Positions 1 to 11,760 of a stretch of 64,000 nucleotides of DNA are shown here, piece after piece. The first letter of the stretch is position 1. The number at the start of each line of letters is the position of its first letter. This stretch comes from Symbiopectobacterium purcellii (GTDB lineage Bacteria > Pseudomonadota > Gammaproteobacteria > Enterobacterales > Enterobacteriaceae): positions 3,906,001 through 3,970,000 of the forward strand of contig NZ_CP081864.1 of assembly GCF_019797845.1 (NCBI RefSeq). Reading direction: 5' to 3'. The notes under the pieces are model-generated. The model saw only the letters and a list, made by a program, of their open reading frames with translations. It was not told the origin of the DNA and ran no database searches. The translations under genes were made by a program, and so were the position numbers.

Positions 1-713
1 TCCAGGTTTTCGATGGAACAGACAATGATGCAGTTGTCTTTCTTATCGCGCACCACTTCCATTTCATACTCTTTCCAACCGATGAGGGACTCATCAATCA
101 GCAGCTCTTTGGTCGGTGACAGATCCAGACCGCGTGCGCAAATTTCTTCAAACTCTTCACGGTTATACGCGATACCACCACCGCTGCCGCCCATGGTAAA
201 GGAGGGACGGATAATGCAGGGATAGCCCACATCGGCGGCCACGGCCAGCGCTTCTTCCATGGTATGTGCAATGCCGGAACGCGCGGTTTCCAGACCAATT
301 TTCTTCATGGCGATATCGAAACGGCGACGATCTTCCGCTTTATCGATAGCATCAGCGGTGGCACCGATCATGGTAACGCCAAATTCCGCCAGCACACCCT
401 GACGCTCAAGCTCGAGCGCACAGTTCAGCGCCGTCTGACCGCCCATGGTCGGCAGTACCGCATCCGGGCGCTCTTTTTCGATGATTTTGCGCACCACTTC
501 CCAGTGTATCGGCTCGATATAGGTCGCATCGGCCATTTCCGGATCGGTCATGATAGTCGCTGGGTTGGAATTCACCAGGATGACGCGATACCCCTCTTCA
601 CGTAACGCTTTACACGCTTGCGCACCCGAGTAGTCGAACTCACAGGCCTGACCGATAACGATCGGGCCAGCACCAAGGATCAGGATGCTTTTAATATCAG
701 TACGTTTTGCCAT
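1..713 (-). CDS. carB: Carbamoyl-phosphate synthase large subunit, N-terminal part (runs off the window)
   Basis: Encodes the first roughly 237 residues of the synthetase subunit that makes carbamoyl phosphate from bicarbonate, ATP and the ammonia delivered by CarA, feeding arginine and pyrimidine synthesis. The protein begins [20 protein letters not shown] and continues with the ATP-grasp preamble ([20 protein letters not shown]) and the glycine-rich stretch [12 protein letters not shown], all as in enterobacterial CarB. The ATG is the complement of 711-713. It lies 14 bases after the carA stop on the same strand, so the two form the usual carAB operon. The 3' end lies beyond base 1. Confidence 0.97.
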   Translation of the reverse strand, partial: MAKRTDIKSILILGAGPIVIGQACEFDYSGAQACKALREEGYRVILVNSNPATIMTDPEMADATYIEPIHWEVVRKIIEKERPDAVLPTMGGQTALNCALELERQGVLAEFGVTMIGATADAIDKAEDRRRFDIAMKKIGLETARSGIAHTMEEALAVAADVGYPCIIRPSFTMGGSGGGIAYNREEFEEICARGLDLSPTKELLIDESLIGWKEYEMEVVRDKKDNCIIVCSIENL

Positions 714-727
714 TTTTCTGCTCCCGA

Positions 728-1876
728 TTATTTACCATTGGCACGAAAAGATTGAATCAGTTCGATAAAGTGATCGAACAAAGGGGCCGCGTCGTGCGGA
801 CCCGGGCTTGCTTCCGGGTGTCCCTGGAAACTGAATGCCGCTTTATCCGTGCGATGAATGCCTTGCAGGGAGCCGTCAAACAGCGATTTATGCGTCGGGC
901 GCAGCGTCGCAGGCAGTGAGTTTTCATCCACCGCGAAACCGTGGTTCTGCGCGGTGATCATCACGCAGTCGGCATCCAAATCTTTTACCGGGTGGTTGCC
1001 ACCGTGGTGACCAAATTTCATTTTGACCGTTTTAGCACCGCTTGCCAGCGCCAGCAGTTGGTGACCCAGACAAATACCAAACACCGGAATGTCGGTCTCC
1101 AAGAAGGCTTTGATTGCCTTGATGGCGTAGTCGCACGGCTCCGGGTCGCCAGGGCCGTTGGAGAGGAAAATACCGTCCGGATTCAGTTTGAGCACCTCTT
1201 CTGCGGACGTCTGGGCAGGCACAACCGTCAGGCGGCAGCCACGATCGACCAGCATACGCAGAATGTTGCGCTTCACACCGTAGTCGTAAGCCACCACGTG
1301 GTACGGCAATTCACTTTCCGCTTTGGCAGCAGGCAGGTCGCCGGTCAACGTCCAGCTACCTTGCGTCCAGCCATAACGTTCCTGCGTCGTCACTTCTTTT
1401 GCCAGATCCATGCCTTTCAGACCAGGGAACGCTTTGGCTTTTTCCAAAGCCAGTGCCGCATCCGGCGCATCCCCAGCAATAATGCAGCCATTCTGCGCCC
1501 CTTTCTCACGCAGCAAGCGCGTCAGCTTACGCGTATCAATATCGGCGATGGCAACGATGTTATTGCGTTTCAGATAATCCGAGAGGCTCTCTTCATTACG
1601 GTAGTTGCTGGCAATCAGAGGCAGATCGCGAATAACCAGGCCTTGAGCATGAACAGAGGGGGATTCTTCGTCGCTGGCGTTAGTGCCGACATTACCAATA
1701 TGGGGATAAGTGAGAGTGACAATCTGGCGAGAATAGGAAGGATCAGTGAGGATTTCTTGATAACCGGTCATCGACGTATTGAAGACCACTTCCCCCACTG
1801 CCGTTCCCTCTGCCCCGATGGCACGACCGTGGAATTGGGTTCCGTCTTCCAGAACCAATAGCGCTGACTTAATCAA
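728..1876 (-). CDS. carA: Carbamoyl-phosphate synthase small (glutaminase) subunit
   Basis: Hydrolyses glutamine and channels ammonia to CarB. The C-terminal class I glutamine amidotransferase domain shows the nucleophile motif [17 protein letters not shown] and the late His-Pro-Glu ([14 protein letters not shown]). I place the start at TTG 1876, giving [17 protein letters not shown] and 382 residues, the usual family length, with the purine-rich GGGGGGT just upstream. An in-frame ATG at 1903 would add nine residues that have no counterpart in the family. Arginine and pyrimidine/purine control is suggested by an ARG box and a PurR-like box upstream. Confidence 0.97.
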   Translation of the reverse strand: MIKSALLVLEDGTQFHGRAIGAEGTAVGEVVFNTSMTGYQEILTDPSYSRQIVTLTYPHIGNVGTNASDEESPSVHAQGLVIRDLPLIASNYRNEESLSDYLKRNNIVAIADIDTRKLTRLLREKGAQNGCIIAGDAPDAALALEKAKAFPGLKGMDLAKEVTTQERYGWTQGSWTLTGDLPAAKAESELPYHVVAYDYGVKRNILRMLVDRGCRLTVVPAQTSAEEVLKLNPDGIFLSNGPGDPEPCDYAIKAIKAFLETDIPVFGICLGHQLLALASGAKTVKMKFGHHGGNHPVKDLDADCVMITAQNHGFAVDENSLPATLRPTHKSLFDGSLQGIHRTDKAAFSFQGHPEASPGPHDAAPLFDHFIELIQSFRANGK

Positions 1877-1907
1877 AACACCCCCCAAGGAATAAAAAAT
1901 CATGTTA

Positions 1908-1925
1908 TCTGCATATTAATTCAGA
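1908..1925 (-). promoter_or_regulatory. ArgR operator (ARG box) at carA P2
   Basis: The 18-bp imperfect palindrome TCTGCATATTAATTCAGA fits the enterobacterial ARG box consensus WNTGAATWWWWATTCANW with one half perfect (ATTCA). It lies about 30 bp upstream of the TTG start, the position of the ArgR-repressed P2 promoter in E. coli carAB. The partner box expected next to it is less clear. Confidence 0.6.
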
Positions 1926-2099
1926 TTTGCCACTCCAAATCAATGCAAAAATTACCTTTTCGGTAAACTTTTGGCAAATTGCGCGCATTTTAATGATGGT
2001 CGTTCAACTTGTCCACTCCAACCGCTATTTTTCTCCATTTTTTATGGCTTACAGCGCCACTGACCTACCACAGCCACAAAAACAGCCATCAAAAAGGCA

Positions 2100-2115
2100 A
2101 AGTAAACGGTTGCCT
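2100..2115 (-). promoter_or_regulatory. PurR-like operator upstream of carAB
   Basis: On the minus strand the 16-mer AGGCAACCGTTTACTT matches the PurR consensus ACGCAAACGTTTTCGT at 12 of 16 positions, including the central CGTTT. E. coli carAB P1 is known to be controlled by PurR together with IHF and PepA, and the distance from carA (about 225 bp) is consistent with that promoter. Confidence 0.45.
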
Positions 2116-2321
2116 GGTGACATTATTAGCCAGAGGGAAATATTTGGCCAGTGAGTGCCTGACAAGGCAATGCGCGGTTAAAAAAACGTCAGCAAATGCT
2201 TTAAAAAGAAGGGTAAATACAAATTATACCAATTACAACTCAATAAAAACAAAAACAACAGTAAATAGAAAAAGGATGGCGGATAAGCCACCCAATTCAA
2301 TAAGTTAAAAACAAGATAAAA

Positions 2322-3179
<858 letters not shown>

Positions 3180-3387
3180 TCAGGTTAGCGATCCAACGCG
3201 ACGGCTGCCAGTGGATTTCACACAGGATTAGAAATTACTGACAAAAAGGAGGAATAATCAGTAAAAGCTATCCCTCAGAAGGCGTTCGAAGCACAGTGGC
3301 TGGCAAATTCAACCGAATATGCCAGAGAGGTAATGACGCATAATCATGCAGTTTTTATGCATTCGAAAAAGGTGAAGATTCAGGCAA

Positions 3388-3419
3388 AAAAATAGCAGGG
3401 ATATCACCCTGCTATTTTT
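3388..3419 (-). terminator. Terminator of the ileS-lspA-fkpB-ispH operon
   Basis: Perfect 13-bp stem (AAAAATAGCAGGG at 3388-3400 pairing with 3407-3419, loop ATATCA) followed on the minus strand by a run of T, just 18 bp past the ispH stop. The rest of the 3141-3437 gap holds only the dapB upstream region. Confidence 0.85.
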
Positions 3420-3437
3420 ACCTGTCTCATTCCAGTA

Positions 3438-4394
3438 TCAATCGATCTGCTTCACGTCCACGCGCAGCTCTTTCGGTACTTCAAAGACAATATTCTCTTC
3501 ACGGCCTTCAAGCTCAAGCGCGACTTTTCCCCCCAGGGATTTAAGGCGTTCTATTACCTGCTGAACCAGAATATCCGGCGCAGAAGCACCCGCCGTCACC
3601 CCCACGCATGCGGCGTCGGTCAGCCAACGCTCCTGAATATCATTCGCAGAGTCGATAAGGTAAGCGGGGATGCCCGCTCGCTGGGACAGCTCAGCCAACC
3701 GGTTGGAGTTGGACGAGTTTTTCGACCCAACCACCAGCACTACGTTGGCGCGTTCCGCCAGATAACGCACCGCTTCCTGACGGTTCGTGGTGGCGTAGCA
3801 GATATCGTCTTTACGCGGACCGATAATTTGTGGGAAACGCTCACGCAGTGCATCGATCACCGCAGAGGTGTCATCCACCGACAGCGTGGTTTGCGTCATA
3901 AAGCAGAGGTTACCCTCATCTTTGACCTGCAAATTCCACACATCCTCCGGCGACTCCACCAGATACATGCCGCCGTCATCGTTGCTGTACTGCCCCATGG
4001 TGCCTTCTACTTCAGGGTGGCCCGCATGACCGATCAGGATAGCTTCTACCCCTTTGCGGCTGGCACGCGCCACCTCCATATGGACCTTGGTCACTAACGG
4101 ACAAGTGGCATCAAAGACAGTCAGATCGCGATTCTTCGCCTCTGCCCGCACGGCCTGAGACACGCCGTGCGCAGAAAAAATCAGGATTGCGCCGTCAGGC
4201 ACTTCGCCAATCTCTTCAATAAAGATCGCACCGCGGTCACGCAAGCCATCCACCACATAGCGGTTATGCACCACTTCGTGGCGTACATAAATCGGCGTAC
4301 CATAAATTTCCAGCGCACGCTCGACAATGCTGATTGCGCGATCGACGCCCGCACAGAAACCACGTGGGTTAGCCAGTAAGATTTGCACGCTCAA
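3438..4394 (-). CDS. ispH: 4-hydroxy-3-methylbut-2-enyl diphosphate reductase
   Basis: Last enzyme of the MEP isoprenoid pathway, converting HMBPP to IPP and DMAPP through a [4Fe-4S] cluster. The three cluster cysteines are visible in GFCAGV, ATCPLV and [10 protein letters not shown], and the conserved SAHGVSQAV and [12 protein letters not shown] segments are present. The length is 318 residues from ATG 4394; a GTG at 4388 would give the E. coli-like N-terminus. It overlaps the end of fkpB by 26 bases and is the last gene of the ileS operon. Two further MEP-related genes (dxs, ispA) occur later in the window. Confidence 0.97.
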   Translation of the reverse strand: MSVQILLANPRGFCAGVDRAISIVERALEIYGTPIYVRHEVVHNRYVVDGLRDRGAIFIEEIGEVPDGAILIFSAHGVSQAVRAEAKNRDLTVFDATCPLVTKVHMEVARASRKGVEAILIGHAGHPEVEGTMGQYSNDDGGMYLVESPEDVWNLQVKDEGNLCFMTQTTLSVDDTSAVIDALRERFPQIIGPRKDDICYATTNRQEAVRYLAERANVVLVVGSKNSSNSNRLAELSQRAGIPAYLIDSANDIQERWLTDAACVGVTAGASAPDILVQQVIERLKSLGGKVALELEGREENIVFEVPKELRVDVKQID

Positions 4395-4842
4395 CCTCCT
4401 GCGCGACAGGATCGATATCCATTACCTCAACATCAAAACTAACGTGATGACCCGCCAGCGGATGATTGAAATCGACCGTAATCGACTCTTCCGCCACGTC
4501 ACGAATCACACCGGGCATATCATTACCTGCCACGCCGCTGAACAGCATGATAGTGCCCACGTCAGGTACGCCAGTTTCAGCAAAATCGCGACGCAGAAAG
4601 AACTGAATCAAATCCGGATTGGACGGCCCGAAAGCCGATTCCGGGGGCAACGTGAAACGGTGTTTATCGCCCCGGCGCAAGCCGAGGAGTTGCTGTTCCA
4701 GCGCGGGAGACAGACTCTCATCCCCCAGGCGAAACAGTGCAGGTTTACCCCGTTCGCGGGTCGATTCCGCAACGCTACCATCTTCCAGCGTCAGCATAAA
4801 ATGCAGCAATACGGCACTGGTATTCTGTACGCTTTGCGTCAT
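4369..4842 (-). CDS. fkpB: FKBP-type peptidyl-prolyl cis-trans isomerase (SlpA)
   Basis: A 157-residue SlyD/SlpA-like FKBP with prolyl isomerase and chaperone activity. It shows the FKBP start [16 protein letters not shown], the inserted-in-flap segment, and the motif [19 protein letters not shown] diagnostic of this subfamily. It has no metal-binding histidine tail, unlike SlyD. Its ATG overlaps the lspA stop (ATGA) and its end overlaps ispH, so translation is probably coupled. Confidence 0.95.
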   Translation of the reverse strand: MTQSVQNTSAVLLHFMLTLEDGSVAESTRERGKPALFRLGDESLSPALEQQLLGLRRGDKHRFTLPPESAFGPSNPDLIQFFLRRDFAETGVPDVGTIMLFSGVAGNDMPGVIRDVAEESITVDFNHPLAGHHVSFDVEVMDIDPVAQEVERANLTG

Positions 4843-5351
4843 GCCTGCCCCTTCGGCTTGGCCGAGGCGTCGTGAGGTGTCAGAAAGCCTTCCAACACCA
4901 CCAGACCGGCCCCGATACAGATAGCCGTGTCCGCCAGATTGAACGTCGCGAAGTGCCAGTTACCGACGTAGAAGTCAATGTAATCGACCACAAAGCCGTG
5001 CCAGGTTCTGTCAAACAGGTTCCCCAGTGCACCGCCAATAATCAGTGCATAGGCGATATTGCTCAGCTTCTGATCGGCGCGATTACGGTACATCATCACC
5101 AGCAGCGCCACCACGATCATGATGGCGACACCGGCAAAGAACCAGCGCTGCCAGCCGCCTTTATCTGCCAGGAAGCTAAATGCTGCACCGTAGTTACGGG
5201 CATAGTGTAGGTTTAACGAGGGAAACAGCGCCCAGGTCTCACCCAGTTCAAAATTCGCCAGCACCCAGTATTTGACACCAAGATCCACCGCCAACACTAC
5301 CAGCACCAGCCACAGCCAGCGCAACCCGCTTGAACAGATCGATTTATTCAT
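4839..5351 (-). CDS. lspA: Lipoprotein signal peptidase (signal peptidase II)
   Basis: Inner-membrane aspartyl protease that removes the signal peptide from diacylglyceryl-prolipoproteins. The 170-residue product has four hydrophobic segments. It also has the conserved [31 protein letters not shown] and FNLADTAI blocks; the last two carry the catalytic aspartates. Its start codon shares one base with the ileS stop (TGATG). Substrates in this window include CyoA and the YajI-like lipoprotein. Confidence 0.97.
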   Translation of the reverse strand: MNKSICSSGLRWLWLVLVVLAVDLGVKYWVLANFELGETWALFPSLNLHYARNYGAAFSFLADKGGWQRWFFAGVAIMIVVALLVMMYRNRADQKLSNIAYALIIGGALGNLFDRTWHGFVVDYIDFYVGNWHFATFNLADTAICIGAGLVVLEGFLTPHDASAKPKGQA

Positions 5352-8164
5352 CAGACAAATTTACGCTCTTCGCCATTACCGCCCACATTCGTGGCACAGC
5401 GTCCGCATACCTCTGGGTGTGCAGCATCCACACCGATATCGGACTCATAGTGCCAGCAACGCGGGCACTTGTGCCCATCCGCTTTGCTTAAGGCAATTTT
5501 CAGGCCAGAGAGTTCACTCGCTTGCGCATCCGCCGGAGCATCCTCATAGCGTTCAACCCGCGCCTTGGAGGTCAGCAGTGCAAAATGCAGTTCCTGTTGC
5601 AGACGACCCAGCTTCTCGGACAGATCTGCATCGGCATACAGCGTTACCGCTGCTTCCAGCGAACCGCCAATACGCTTGTCGTTACGCGCTTGCTCAATCA
5701 CCTTGTTCACTTCGGCACGCACCTTCAGCATGTCGGCCCAGAACGCATCGTTCAGGGTTTCCTCTTCCGCCAGTCCGTACAGGCCGTCATACCACTCTTC
5801 GGTAAACACGTATTGTGCGCGTTCGCCCGGCAAGTAGCCCCAGACTTCATCGGCGGTGAAGGACATGATCGGTGCCATCCAGCGTACCAGCGCTTCGACA
5901 ATGTGGAACAGTGCAGTCTGGCAGCTACGGCGCGCCACGCTGTCATGCTTGGCGGTGTACTGGCGATCCTTGATGATGTCCAGATAGAACGACCCCATTT
6001 CGATGGAGCAGAACTGCATCAGGCGTTGCACCACACGGTGGAAATCGTAACTTTCATAGGCTTCAACAATCTCTTGCTGTGCGGCTTGCGCGCAGCCTAC
6101 CGCCCAACGATCCAGCACCACCATCTCTTCCGGTTTCACGCTATGCAACGCCGGATCGAACCCATTCAGGTTCGCCAGCAGGAAACGCGCGGTATTGCGG
6201 ATACGACGATAGGCATCAGCAGAGCGTTTGAGGATTTCATCGGACACCGCGATCTCGCCGGAATAGTCGGTGGAACCGATCCACAGACGCAAAATATCCG
6301 CACCCAGCTTGTCCATCACGTCCTGCGGCGCAATGGTGTTGCCAATGGATTTGGACATTTTGCGGCCCTGACCATCAACGGTAAAGCCGTGGGTCAGCAC
6401 CTGACGATACGGGGCTTTACCCTTGATCGCCGTAGAGATCATCAGCGAAGACATAAACCAGCCGCGATGCTGGTCAGAGCCTTCCAGATACATATCGGCC
6501 GCATGCCCGGCAAATTCCGGTCGTACATCCACCACGGAGGCGTGGGTCGATCCGGAATCGAACCATACATCCAGCGTGTCCGGCACTTTGACATAATTGG
6601 CAGCATCAGCGCCCAGCAGATCGGCCGGGTCGAGATCCCACCATGCCTGAATGCCGTCCTGCTCAACGCGTTTAGCCACCGCTTCGATCAGCTCCGGCGT
6701 GCGTGGGTGCAGTTCTTCGGTCTCTTTGTGGACAAACAGCGACATCGGCACGCCCCAGGTACGCTGGCGCGAGATACACCAGTCTGGGCGGTTGGCCACC
6801 ATGGACTCGATGCGTGCCTGACCCCAATCGGGGATCCACTGCACGCCTTTGATTTCAGACAGCGACTGCTGACGCAGTCCTTTTTGGTCCATGCTGACGA
6901 ACCACTGCGGCGTGGCACGGAAGATGATTGGCGATTTGTGACGCCAGCAGCACGGATAGCTGTGTTGCAGTTTTTCCACATGCAGCAACGCGCCGCGTTC
7001 ACGCAGCATCTCAACGATGAGGTCATTGGCTTTAAAGACGAACTTGCCGTCCAGATTCGGGTGCGTGCCCGGCAGATAGCAACCGTTCGGTCCCACCGGA
7101 TTAGCGATTTCGAGCTGGTATTTCTGGCTGATGACGTAGTCATCCGGACCGTGACCGCCCGCGGTATGCACCGCACCGGTACCGGCATCCAGCGTGACAT
7201 GGTCGCCCAGAATTGCAGGTACATCGAAATTCAGGAACGGGTGATTGAAGCGTAGCAGTTCAAGGTCGGAACCCTTGCAGTCGCCCAGCACGGTCCAGTT
7301 GGTGACACCCAGGCGCGCCATCACGCTGTCTACCAACTCAGCGGCCAGGATCAGAGCTTTACCCTCGATCTGTACGAGTTGGTAAACGAAATCAGCATTT
7401 AGCGAGATCGCACGGTTCGCGGGCAGCGTCCATGGGGTGGTGGTCCAGATAACCAGTGCAATCGGGCCTGCCACAGAAGCGACACCGAATTTCGCCGCCA
7501 CCGCCGCCGCATCAACGGCCGTAAAAGCCACATCAATAGATGGAGAGGTTTTGTCGTAATACTCCACCTCGGCTTCCGCCAGGGCAGAACCGCAATCGGC
7601 ACACCAGTGCACCGGTTTAGCCCCTTTGTGCAGATGCCCGTTGTCGATGATCTTGCCGAGAGCGCGAATGATATTCGCCTCGGTGTTGAAATCCATGGTC
7701 AGATACGGGCGATCCCAATCGCCCAGCACGCCGAGGCGGATAAAGTCTTTCTTCTGCCCTTCAACCTGCTCCGCCGCATACTTGCGGCAGGCCTGACGAA
7801 ACTCCGCCGCGCTCACCTTCTCGCCCGGCTTGCCAATCAGTTGCTCAACCTTCAGTTCGATAGGCAGGCCATGGCAGTCCCATCCTGGCACGTACGGCGA
7901 ATCATAGCCGGCCAACCCTTTGGATTTGACAATAATATCTTTCAGAATCTTGTTAACTGAGTGACCAATGTGAATGTTGCCATTTGCATACGGAGGGCCG
8001 TCATGCAAAATGAAGGATTTCTTGCCCTTTTTCGCCTGACGAATAATTCCGTACAAATCCTGTTCATACCAACGTTTCAGCATGTCAGGTTCACGCTTGG
8101 CCAGATCGCCACGCATCGGGAACCCTGTTTCCGGCAAATTCAGGGTAGTTTTGTAGTCACTCAT
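5351..8164 (-). CDS. ileS: Isoleucyl-tRNA synthetase
   Basis: Class I aminoacyl-tRNA synthetase, 937 residues (E. coli 938). It shows the HIGH signature (GNIHIGH), the editing-domain region [14 protein letters not shown], the KMSKS loop ([10 protein letters not shown]) and the C-terminal zinc-binding CPRCWHY...CGRC cysteines. It is followed by lspA with a one-base overlap and preceded by ribF after 43 bp, the conserved ribF-ileS-lspA-fkpB-ispH order. A long antisense open frame across it is a codon-bias shadow. Confidence 0.98.
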   Translation of the reverse strand: MSDYKTTLNLPETGFPMRGDLAKREPDMLKRWYEQDLYGIIRQAKKGKKSFILHDGPPYANGNIHIGHSVNKILKDIIVKSKGLAGYDSPYVPGWDCHGLPIELKVEQLIGKPGEKVSAAEFRQACRKYAAEQVEGQKKDFIRLGVLGDWDRPYLTMDFNTEANIIRALGKIIDNGHLHKGAKPVHWCADCGSALAEAEVEYYDKTSPSIDVAFTAVDAAAVAAKFGVASVAGPIALVIWTTTPWTLPANRAISLNADFVYQLVQIEGKALILAAELVDSVMARLGVTNWTVLGDCKGSDLELLRFNHPFLNFDVPAILGDHVTLDAGTGAVHTAGGHGPDDYVISQKYQLEIANPVGPNGCYLPGTHPNLDGKFVFKANDLIVEMLRERGALLHVEKLQHSYPCCWRHKSPIIFRATPQWFVSMDQKGLRQQSLSEIKGVQWIPDWGQARIESMVANRPDWCISRQRTWGVPMSLFVHKETEELHPRTPELIEAVAKRVEQDGIQAWWDLDPADLLGADAANYVKVPDTLDVWFDSGSTHASVVDVRPEFAGHAADMYLEGSDQHRGWFMSSLMISTAIKGKAPYRQVLTHGFTVDGQGRKMSKSIGNTIAPQDVMDKLGADILRLWIGSTDYSGEIAVSDEILKRSADAYRRIRNTARFLLANLNGFDPALHSVKPEEMVVLDRWAVGCAQAAQQEIVEAYESYDFHRVVQRLMQFCSIEMGSFYLDIIKDRQYTAKHDSVARRSCQTALFHIVEALVRWMAPIMSFTADEVWGYLPGERAQYVFTEEWYDGLYGLAEEETLNDAFWADMLKVRAEVNKVIEQARNDKRIGGSLEAAVTLYADADLSEKLGRLQQELHFALLTSKARVERYEDAPADAQASELSGLKIALSKADGHKCPRCWHYESDIGVDAAHPEVCGRCATNVGGNGEERKFV

Positions 8165-8207
8165 TAGATTCTCGATTTAGTTTCGGCCATACCTTGGGGT
8201 ATGAATA

Positions 8208-9149
8208 TTACACCGGTGCTGCTAACCCGAAAAACGTCCGGGCCGTCACCACATCCTCGGCGATTTGCTGCGTCAATGCCTCTAGCGACGCAAACCGCTG
8301 CTCATTTCGTATTTTCTTACACAGCGCCACTTCTATATGACACCCGTACAGATCCATGGCGACATCCAGCAGGTGCACTTCCAACTGCTGGCGTTTATCG
8401 CCGTCTACCGTTGGCCGGGTGCCGATATTGGCGACGCCGGGAAACGGCGTCGGGCCCAGACCGTAGACTTCAACGGCATACACGCCACTGACCGGAGACA
8501 CCTGGCGTTTCATCGGCAGATTCGCGGTGGGAAATCCCAACGTTCTGCCTAGCGCTTTACCGTGCACCACACGCCCGGAAATACTGTAAGGGTGGCCCAA
8601 CAATTCCTGTGCCAGCGGCAAATCGTCATGCAGCAGGGCGTCACGTACTGCGGTACTGCTGACGCGCCTACCGCCATTGCAGAACGTTGTCGTGCTGATG
8701 ACCTCAAAGCCATGGGCCTGCCCTGCCTTCTGTAATAACAGGAAATCACCGCTGCGACCAGCCCCGAAGCGGAAGTCATCCCCCACAACGAGAAATTTGA
8801 CACCCAGTTTTTCCACCAGAAGGTGGCGCACAAAGTCTTGCGCATCCTGTGCGGCAAACGCCGCGTCAAACTTCACGCACAATAGCGCGTCAACGCCTGC
8901 GCGCGCCAGGTAGTTCACCTTGTCGCGCAGTCGGGTAAGTCGTGCAGGTGCCTGATCGGCAGCAAACAGTTCGAGCGGCTGTGGCTCGAACGTCATCACC
9001 ATCACCGGCAAATTACGCGCCAGCCCCTCCTGCTTTAGTCGCTCAAGCAGCATTTGATGCCCACGGTGTACGCCGTCAAAATTGCCGATGGTGAGCACAC
9101 AACCATAATGGCGTGCCCGGAGATTGTGTATACCGCGGATTAGCTGCAT
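8208..9149 (-). CDS. ribF: Bifunctional riboflavin kinase / FAD synthetase
   Basis: Makes FMN and FAD from riboflavin. The 313-residue protein has an N-terminal nucleotidyltransferase domain (TIGNFDGVHRGHQ with the GXFDGVHXGH motif) and a C-terminal flavokinase domain (KALGRTLGFPTANL and EVHLLD). It is first in the ileS operon and diverges from rpsT. Flavin supply genes ribD and ribH lie about 45 kb away in the same window. Confidence 0.97.
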   Translation of the reverse strand: MQLIRGIHNLRARHYGCVLTIGNFDGVHRGHQMLLERLKQEGLARNLPVMVMTFEPQPLELFAADQAPARLTRLRDKVNYLARAGVDALLCVKFDAAFAAQDAQDFVRHLLVEKLGVKFLVVGDDFRFGAGRSGDFLLLQKAGQAHGFEVISTTTFCNGGRRVSSTAVRDALLHDDLPLAQELLGHPYSISGRVVHGKALGRTLGFPTANLPMKRQVSPVSGVYAVEVYGLGPTPFPGVANIGTRPTVDGDKRQQLEVHLLDVAMDLYGCHIEVALCKKIRNEQRFASLEALTQQIAEDVVTARTFFGLAAPV

Positions 9150-9539
9150 GGCGACTCAGGAACAGTTTGGTTAACGATATGGAAATCGGCGGATTATACC
9201 TTGTACAGCGGTTAAGGTTAAGGCGCGATTCACGCCTTTTGTCACGCAATTGCTCAGTGACGCCTGTTGATAACGCGCAAAAGCGCTTCCGCTCCCTGAC
9301 CTTGCCGGAGCAAAAATTCCTCTTTCTTATCAAAAGTTCGTCAGGTAAACGCGAATTTCTGTCGGGAAACGCTGTATTCCCGAGCGCGAAGCTGTTAAAA
9401 TCCTGCGCCATCACAACGTAACAAGCGTCGGCGTACAAACGGCGCTTATTTGCACAAATCCATTGACAAACGAAGGCTAAACGGGCATATTCCTCGGCCT
9501 TTGAATTGTCCTCGATAGAATATATTTGGGAGTTGGACC
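9150..9539. promoter_or_regulatory. Divergent ribF / rpsT upstream region (390 bp)
   Basis: No gene is supported here. Toward rpsT a good sigma-70 promoter is visible: TTGACA at 9463-9468, a 17-bp spacer and CATATT at 9486-9491, corresponding to the E. coli rpsT proximal promoter. A GC-rich discriminator follows (TCCTCGGCC), typical of stringently controlled ribosomal genes. The ribF promoter must lie in the left half but I cannot fix it. Confidence 0.6.
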
Positions 9540-9800
9540 TTGGCTAATATCAAATCAGCTAAGAAACGCGCCGTACAGTCTGAGAAGCGTCGCAAGCACA
9601 ACGCTAGCCGTCGTTCCATGATGCGTACTTTCATCAAGAAAGTATACGCCGCGATCGCTACTGGCGATAAAGAAGCTGCACAAAAAGCGTTTAACGACAT
9701 GCAACCGATTGTGGATCGTCAGGCTAGCAAAGGTCTGATCCACAAGAACAAAGCATCTCGTCATAAATCCAACCTGGCTGCTCAGATCAACGCACTGTAA
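9540..9800 (+). CDS. rpsT: 30S ribosomal protein S20
   Basis: An 86-residue basic protein of the small subunit body, binding 16S rRNA. The N-terminus [20 protein letters not shown] is typical of S20. The start is TTG at 9540 with GGAG at 9529-9532. The rare UUG start is conserved in E. coli rpsT, where it takes part in autogenous translational control. It ends with a strong terminator. Confidence 0.98.
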   Translation: MANIKSAKKRAVQSEKRRKHNASRRSMMRTFIKKVYAAIATGDKEAAQKAFNDMQPIVDRQASKGLIHKNKASRHKSNLAAQINAL

Positions 9801-9842
9801 TCATTGCTTGCGTAGATATCTGTCTTCCTCGTTGTAAGAAAA

Positions 9843-9868
9843 AACCGGCTCTGGCCGGTTTTTTTGTA
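9843..9868 (+). terminator. rpsT terminator
   Basis: Hairpin AACCGGC-TCTG-GCCGGTT followed by a run of T, 43 bp past the rpsT stop. Confidence 0.85.
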
Positions 9869-10029
9869 TCAATGCGTTCAACGCACATCCCTCATATTTC
9901 CCCTGGCGTTACCTTGCCTCCATTCTCTCCTTATGACGATTCAATCTGTAAGGCTCTTTTTTTATAGTCCAAATTAACCGCTACTTTATGCTGGCGCCCA
10001 AAAAGTATCCAGCATTCATGAGGTTCTCT

Positions 10030-11664
10030 ATGGTAGCACCAGTAGTCAAAAAATCGTCTCCCGTCATATTGACGATCCAGGAGCCAAAAGCGCAACAAAC
10101 GTCACCGATAACAGCACAAAGGCCCTCTGGGTTAAACACCGTGAACGGGCTTGGCAACAGAGCACAACAGGCCAGCGTGCCGAGCGGCAGATCTGCCACT
10201 GACGGAGTGATAACGCCCCCCAAAAATAACCGGTTAGTACAGTTCATCAACCCCTTCACGCAGTGTATCAATGTGCGCGCGGTGGCTCTGTTTAATCAGT
10301 CAAAACAGGCCGCCACCGCGACTCAACCTGCCGACTCTGGGCAACAGGTCCGCGCGGCAAAACCAGCTCATGCCCATTCAGCTCGACAAAAAATCATGGC
10401 TACCCTCGCGCACGAAGCTAAGCAGCAGATCACCACAAGTCATTTACGCAAACCGGACACGGGAAAACGATTGACCCGACAGGCCATCTCGGGGCCAATT
10501 CTGGGCCGCCCCCCCACTCAACATACGGCAACCGCATTGGCTGCCAACACCACCAGCCGGGAAGCGCTGACAAAAGCCAAAACCCTGGTCGATAGCGCCG
10601 TAACGGAATTTGGAATTGTCGAAAAGGGCATGGCTGATACCCACTATGCCAGCCAGGCAATCGACTCAGCCCTCTGCGCCATCTACAGCAACCATAAAGA
10701 CAACTTCTTAAAGCGTCTGGAGCACAGCGCCAAACCGGTTCAGAACACACTGCTCAGCACCCTTCCCGCTGACACGCAACAGGACATTCGGCAGGCGAGC
10801 TCCTATGCTCAAACATCGCAGCCACAGCAAGCCCAAACCAAAGTCACAGGTGCGTTGGACAAGCTGGAAAAAATAAAAGACAAACCGATGGTGAAAGCGT
10901 TTGGCATGAACCACATCGTCACGTTGTTGCAGAAAGGGATAGTCAAAATGGCGGGCCGCAGTTTGCTCAGGAACAGCCTGCAAGATACGGTTGCCACGGC
11001 CTATCAGAAGGGACGCCATGTCAGTCTGGCCACAGGATCGCTAAAGGCCCTTGACGCCGTGACGCAAGAAATTACCCGGCATCAACGGGGTTCCGCTGAC
11101 GCACGCGCAAGCAATATGCCGTATCCACACACGCAGCTTGAAATCGTTAGCCACGAAGCGGTGCTGAATCATCTCTTAAAAACCAAAGGCCACGCACGCC
11201 ATGATGGAGACGTTCTCTCAACCGCTGCGCAAATTGCCTACCATAAAGGATTGTGTGACGGCATTCGTAATGCCTACCTGCATACCATCGGCAGCGCCGC
11301 ACAGGACGCAGGGCTTTCAGGCAACGCTCCACAGCGTGATAAAGCCTTCACGCCAACGGGTGCTGGCGCGAACCCCTATATCAGACCTACGCTAGACGCG
11401 GTAACTCGGCACTATCCTGATGCGTTGATGAACCCGGAAATTAAAGACCAACTGTCAAAACATGCCCATCACCAGCTAATGGCAGAAATAGAGACGTTAT
11501 CAAAGCAGTTAAAACCCAAGCTTGAGAATTTACCATCCTCTGGTAGTGATAACGATCCGGCATTAAAAACTAAACTAGAAAACTTAATGAAATATTCTCC
11601 CGATCGTTTCGACGACAGTCTGACAACGATTTCTACGCGTTTTGAAGGGAGCATCGCTTATTAA
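10030..11664 (+). CDS. Unrecognised 544-residue protein, possible secreted effector
   Basis: I recognise no family. The likely start is ATG 10030, preceded by GAGG at 10020-10023. In-frame ATGs at 9988 and 10018 have no ribosome site. The first about 130 residues are low in complexity and rich in Ala, Gln, Ser, Thr, Pro and basic residues. The rest looks helical, with few cysteines, no signal peptide and no membrane segment. Such a disordered N-terminus followed by helices is common in type III or IV secreted effectors, but that is inference only. It sits in the place of nhaA-nhaR between rpsT and dnaJ, and 96 bp before a second unrecognised gene on the same strand, so the two may form an operon. 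Confidence 0.75.
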   Translation: MVAPVVKKSSPVILTIQEPKAQQTSPITAQRPSGLNTVNGLGNRAQQASVPSGRSATDGVITPPKNNRLVQFINPFTQCINVRAVALFNQSKQAATATQPADSGQQVRAAKPAHAHSARQKIMATLAHEAKQQITTSHLRKPDTGKRLTRQAISGPILGRPPTQHTATALAANTTSREALTKAKTLVDSAVTEFGIVEKGMADTHYASQAIDSALCAIYSNHKDNFLKRLEHSAKPVQNTLLSTLPADTQQDIRQASSYAQTSQPQQAQTKVTGALDKLEKIKDKPMVKAFGMNHIVTLLQKGIVKMAGRSLLRNSLQDTVATAYQKGRHVSLATGSLKALDAVTQEITRHQRGSADARASNMPYPHTQLEIVSHEAVLNHLLKTKGHARHDGDVLSTAAQIAYHKGLCDGIRNAYLHTIGSAAQDAGLSGNAPQRDKAFTPTGAGANPYIRPTLDAVTRHYPDALMNPEIKDQLSKHAHHQLMAEIETLSKQLKPKLENLPSSGSDNDPALKTKLENLMKYSPDRFDDSLTTISTRFEGSIAY

Positions 11665-11760
11665 TGCCAAGGGTTCAGCGGATTATTAAAGCGATACAAT
11701 TTTCACTCAATTATTATTTCATTGAACTTTGAAAAAATTAATCTAGCTTTAGGAGGCTAT

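Larger units (their letters stand above)
1877..2321 (-). promoter_or_regulatory. carAB control region (445 bp without a gene)
   Basis: AT-rich spacer between dapB and carA, both on the minus strand. It should carry the two carAB promoters (P1 distal and pyrimidine/purine-controlled, P2 proximal and arginine-controlled) known in E. coli. Two operator-like sites can be read (listed separately). I see no convincing small gene; short plus-strand ORFs here have no codon bias or family resemblance. Exact start sites cannot be assigned by eye. Confidence 0.6.

Noticed and set aside
941..1861. 306-codon open frame antisense to carA
   Set aside because: Shadow of carA; no start signals and no family resemblance.
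1927..2308. Short plus-strand frames between carA and dapB
   Set aside because: They lie over the carAB control region, have biased AT-rich composition and no ribosome site.
5522..7255. 577-codon open frame antisense to ileS
   Set aside because: It is fully inside ileS on the other strand, composed of complement codons of a highly biased gene, with no domain resemblance or ribosome site.
9988..10029. Upstream ATGs (9988, 10018) as start of the 544-residue protein
   Set aside because: Neither has a ribosome site, while ATG 10030 has GAGG at the right distance.
9801..10029. HrpL-type promoter before the effector-like pair
   Set aside because: I looked for GGAACC-N15/16-CCACNNA and found no match, so type III co-regulation is not supported by the promoter.
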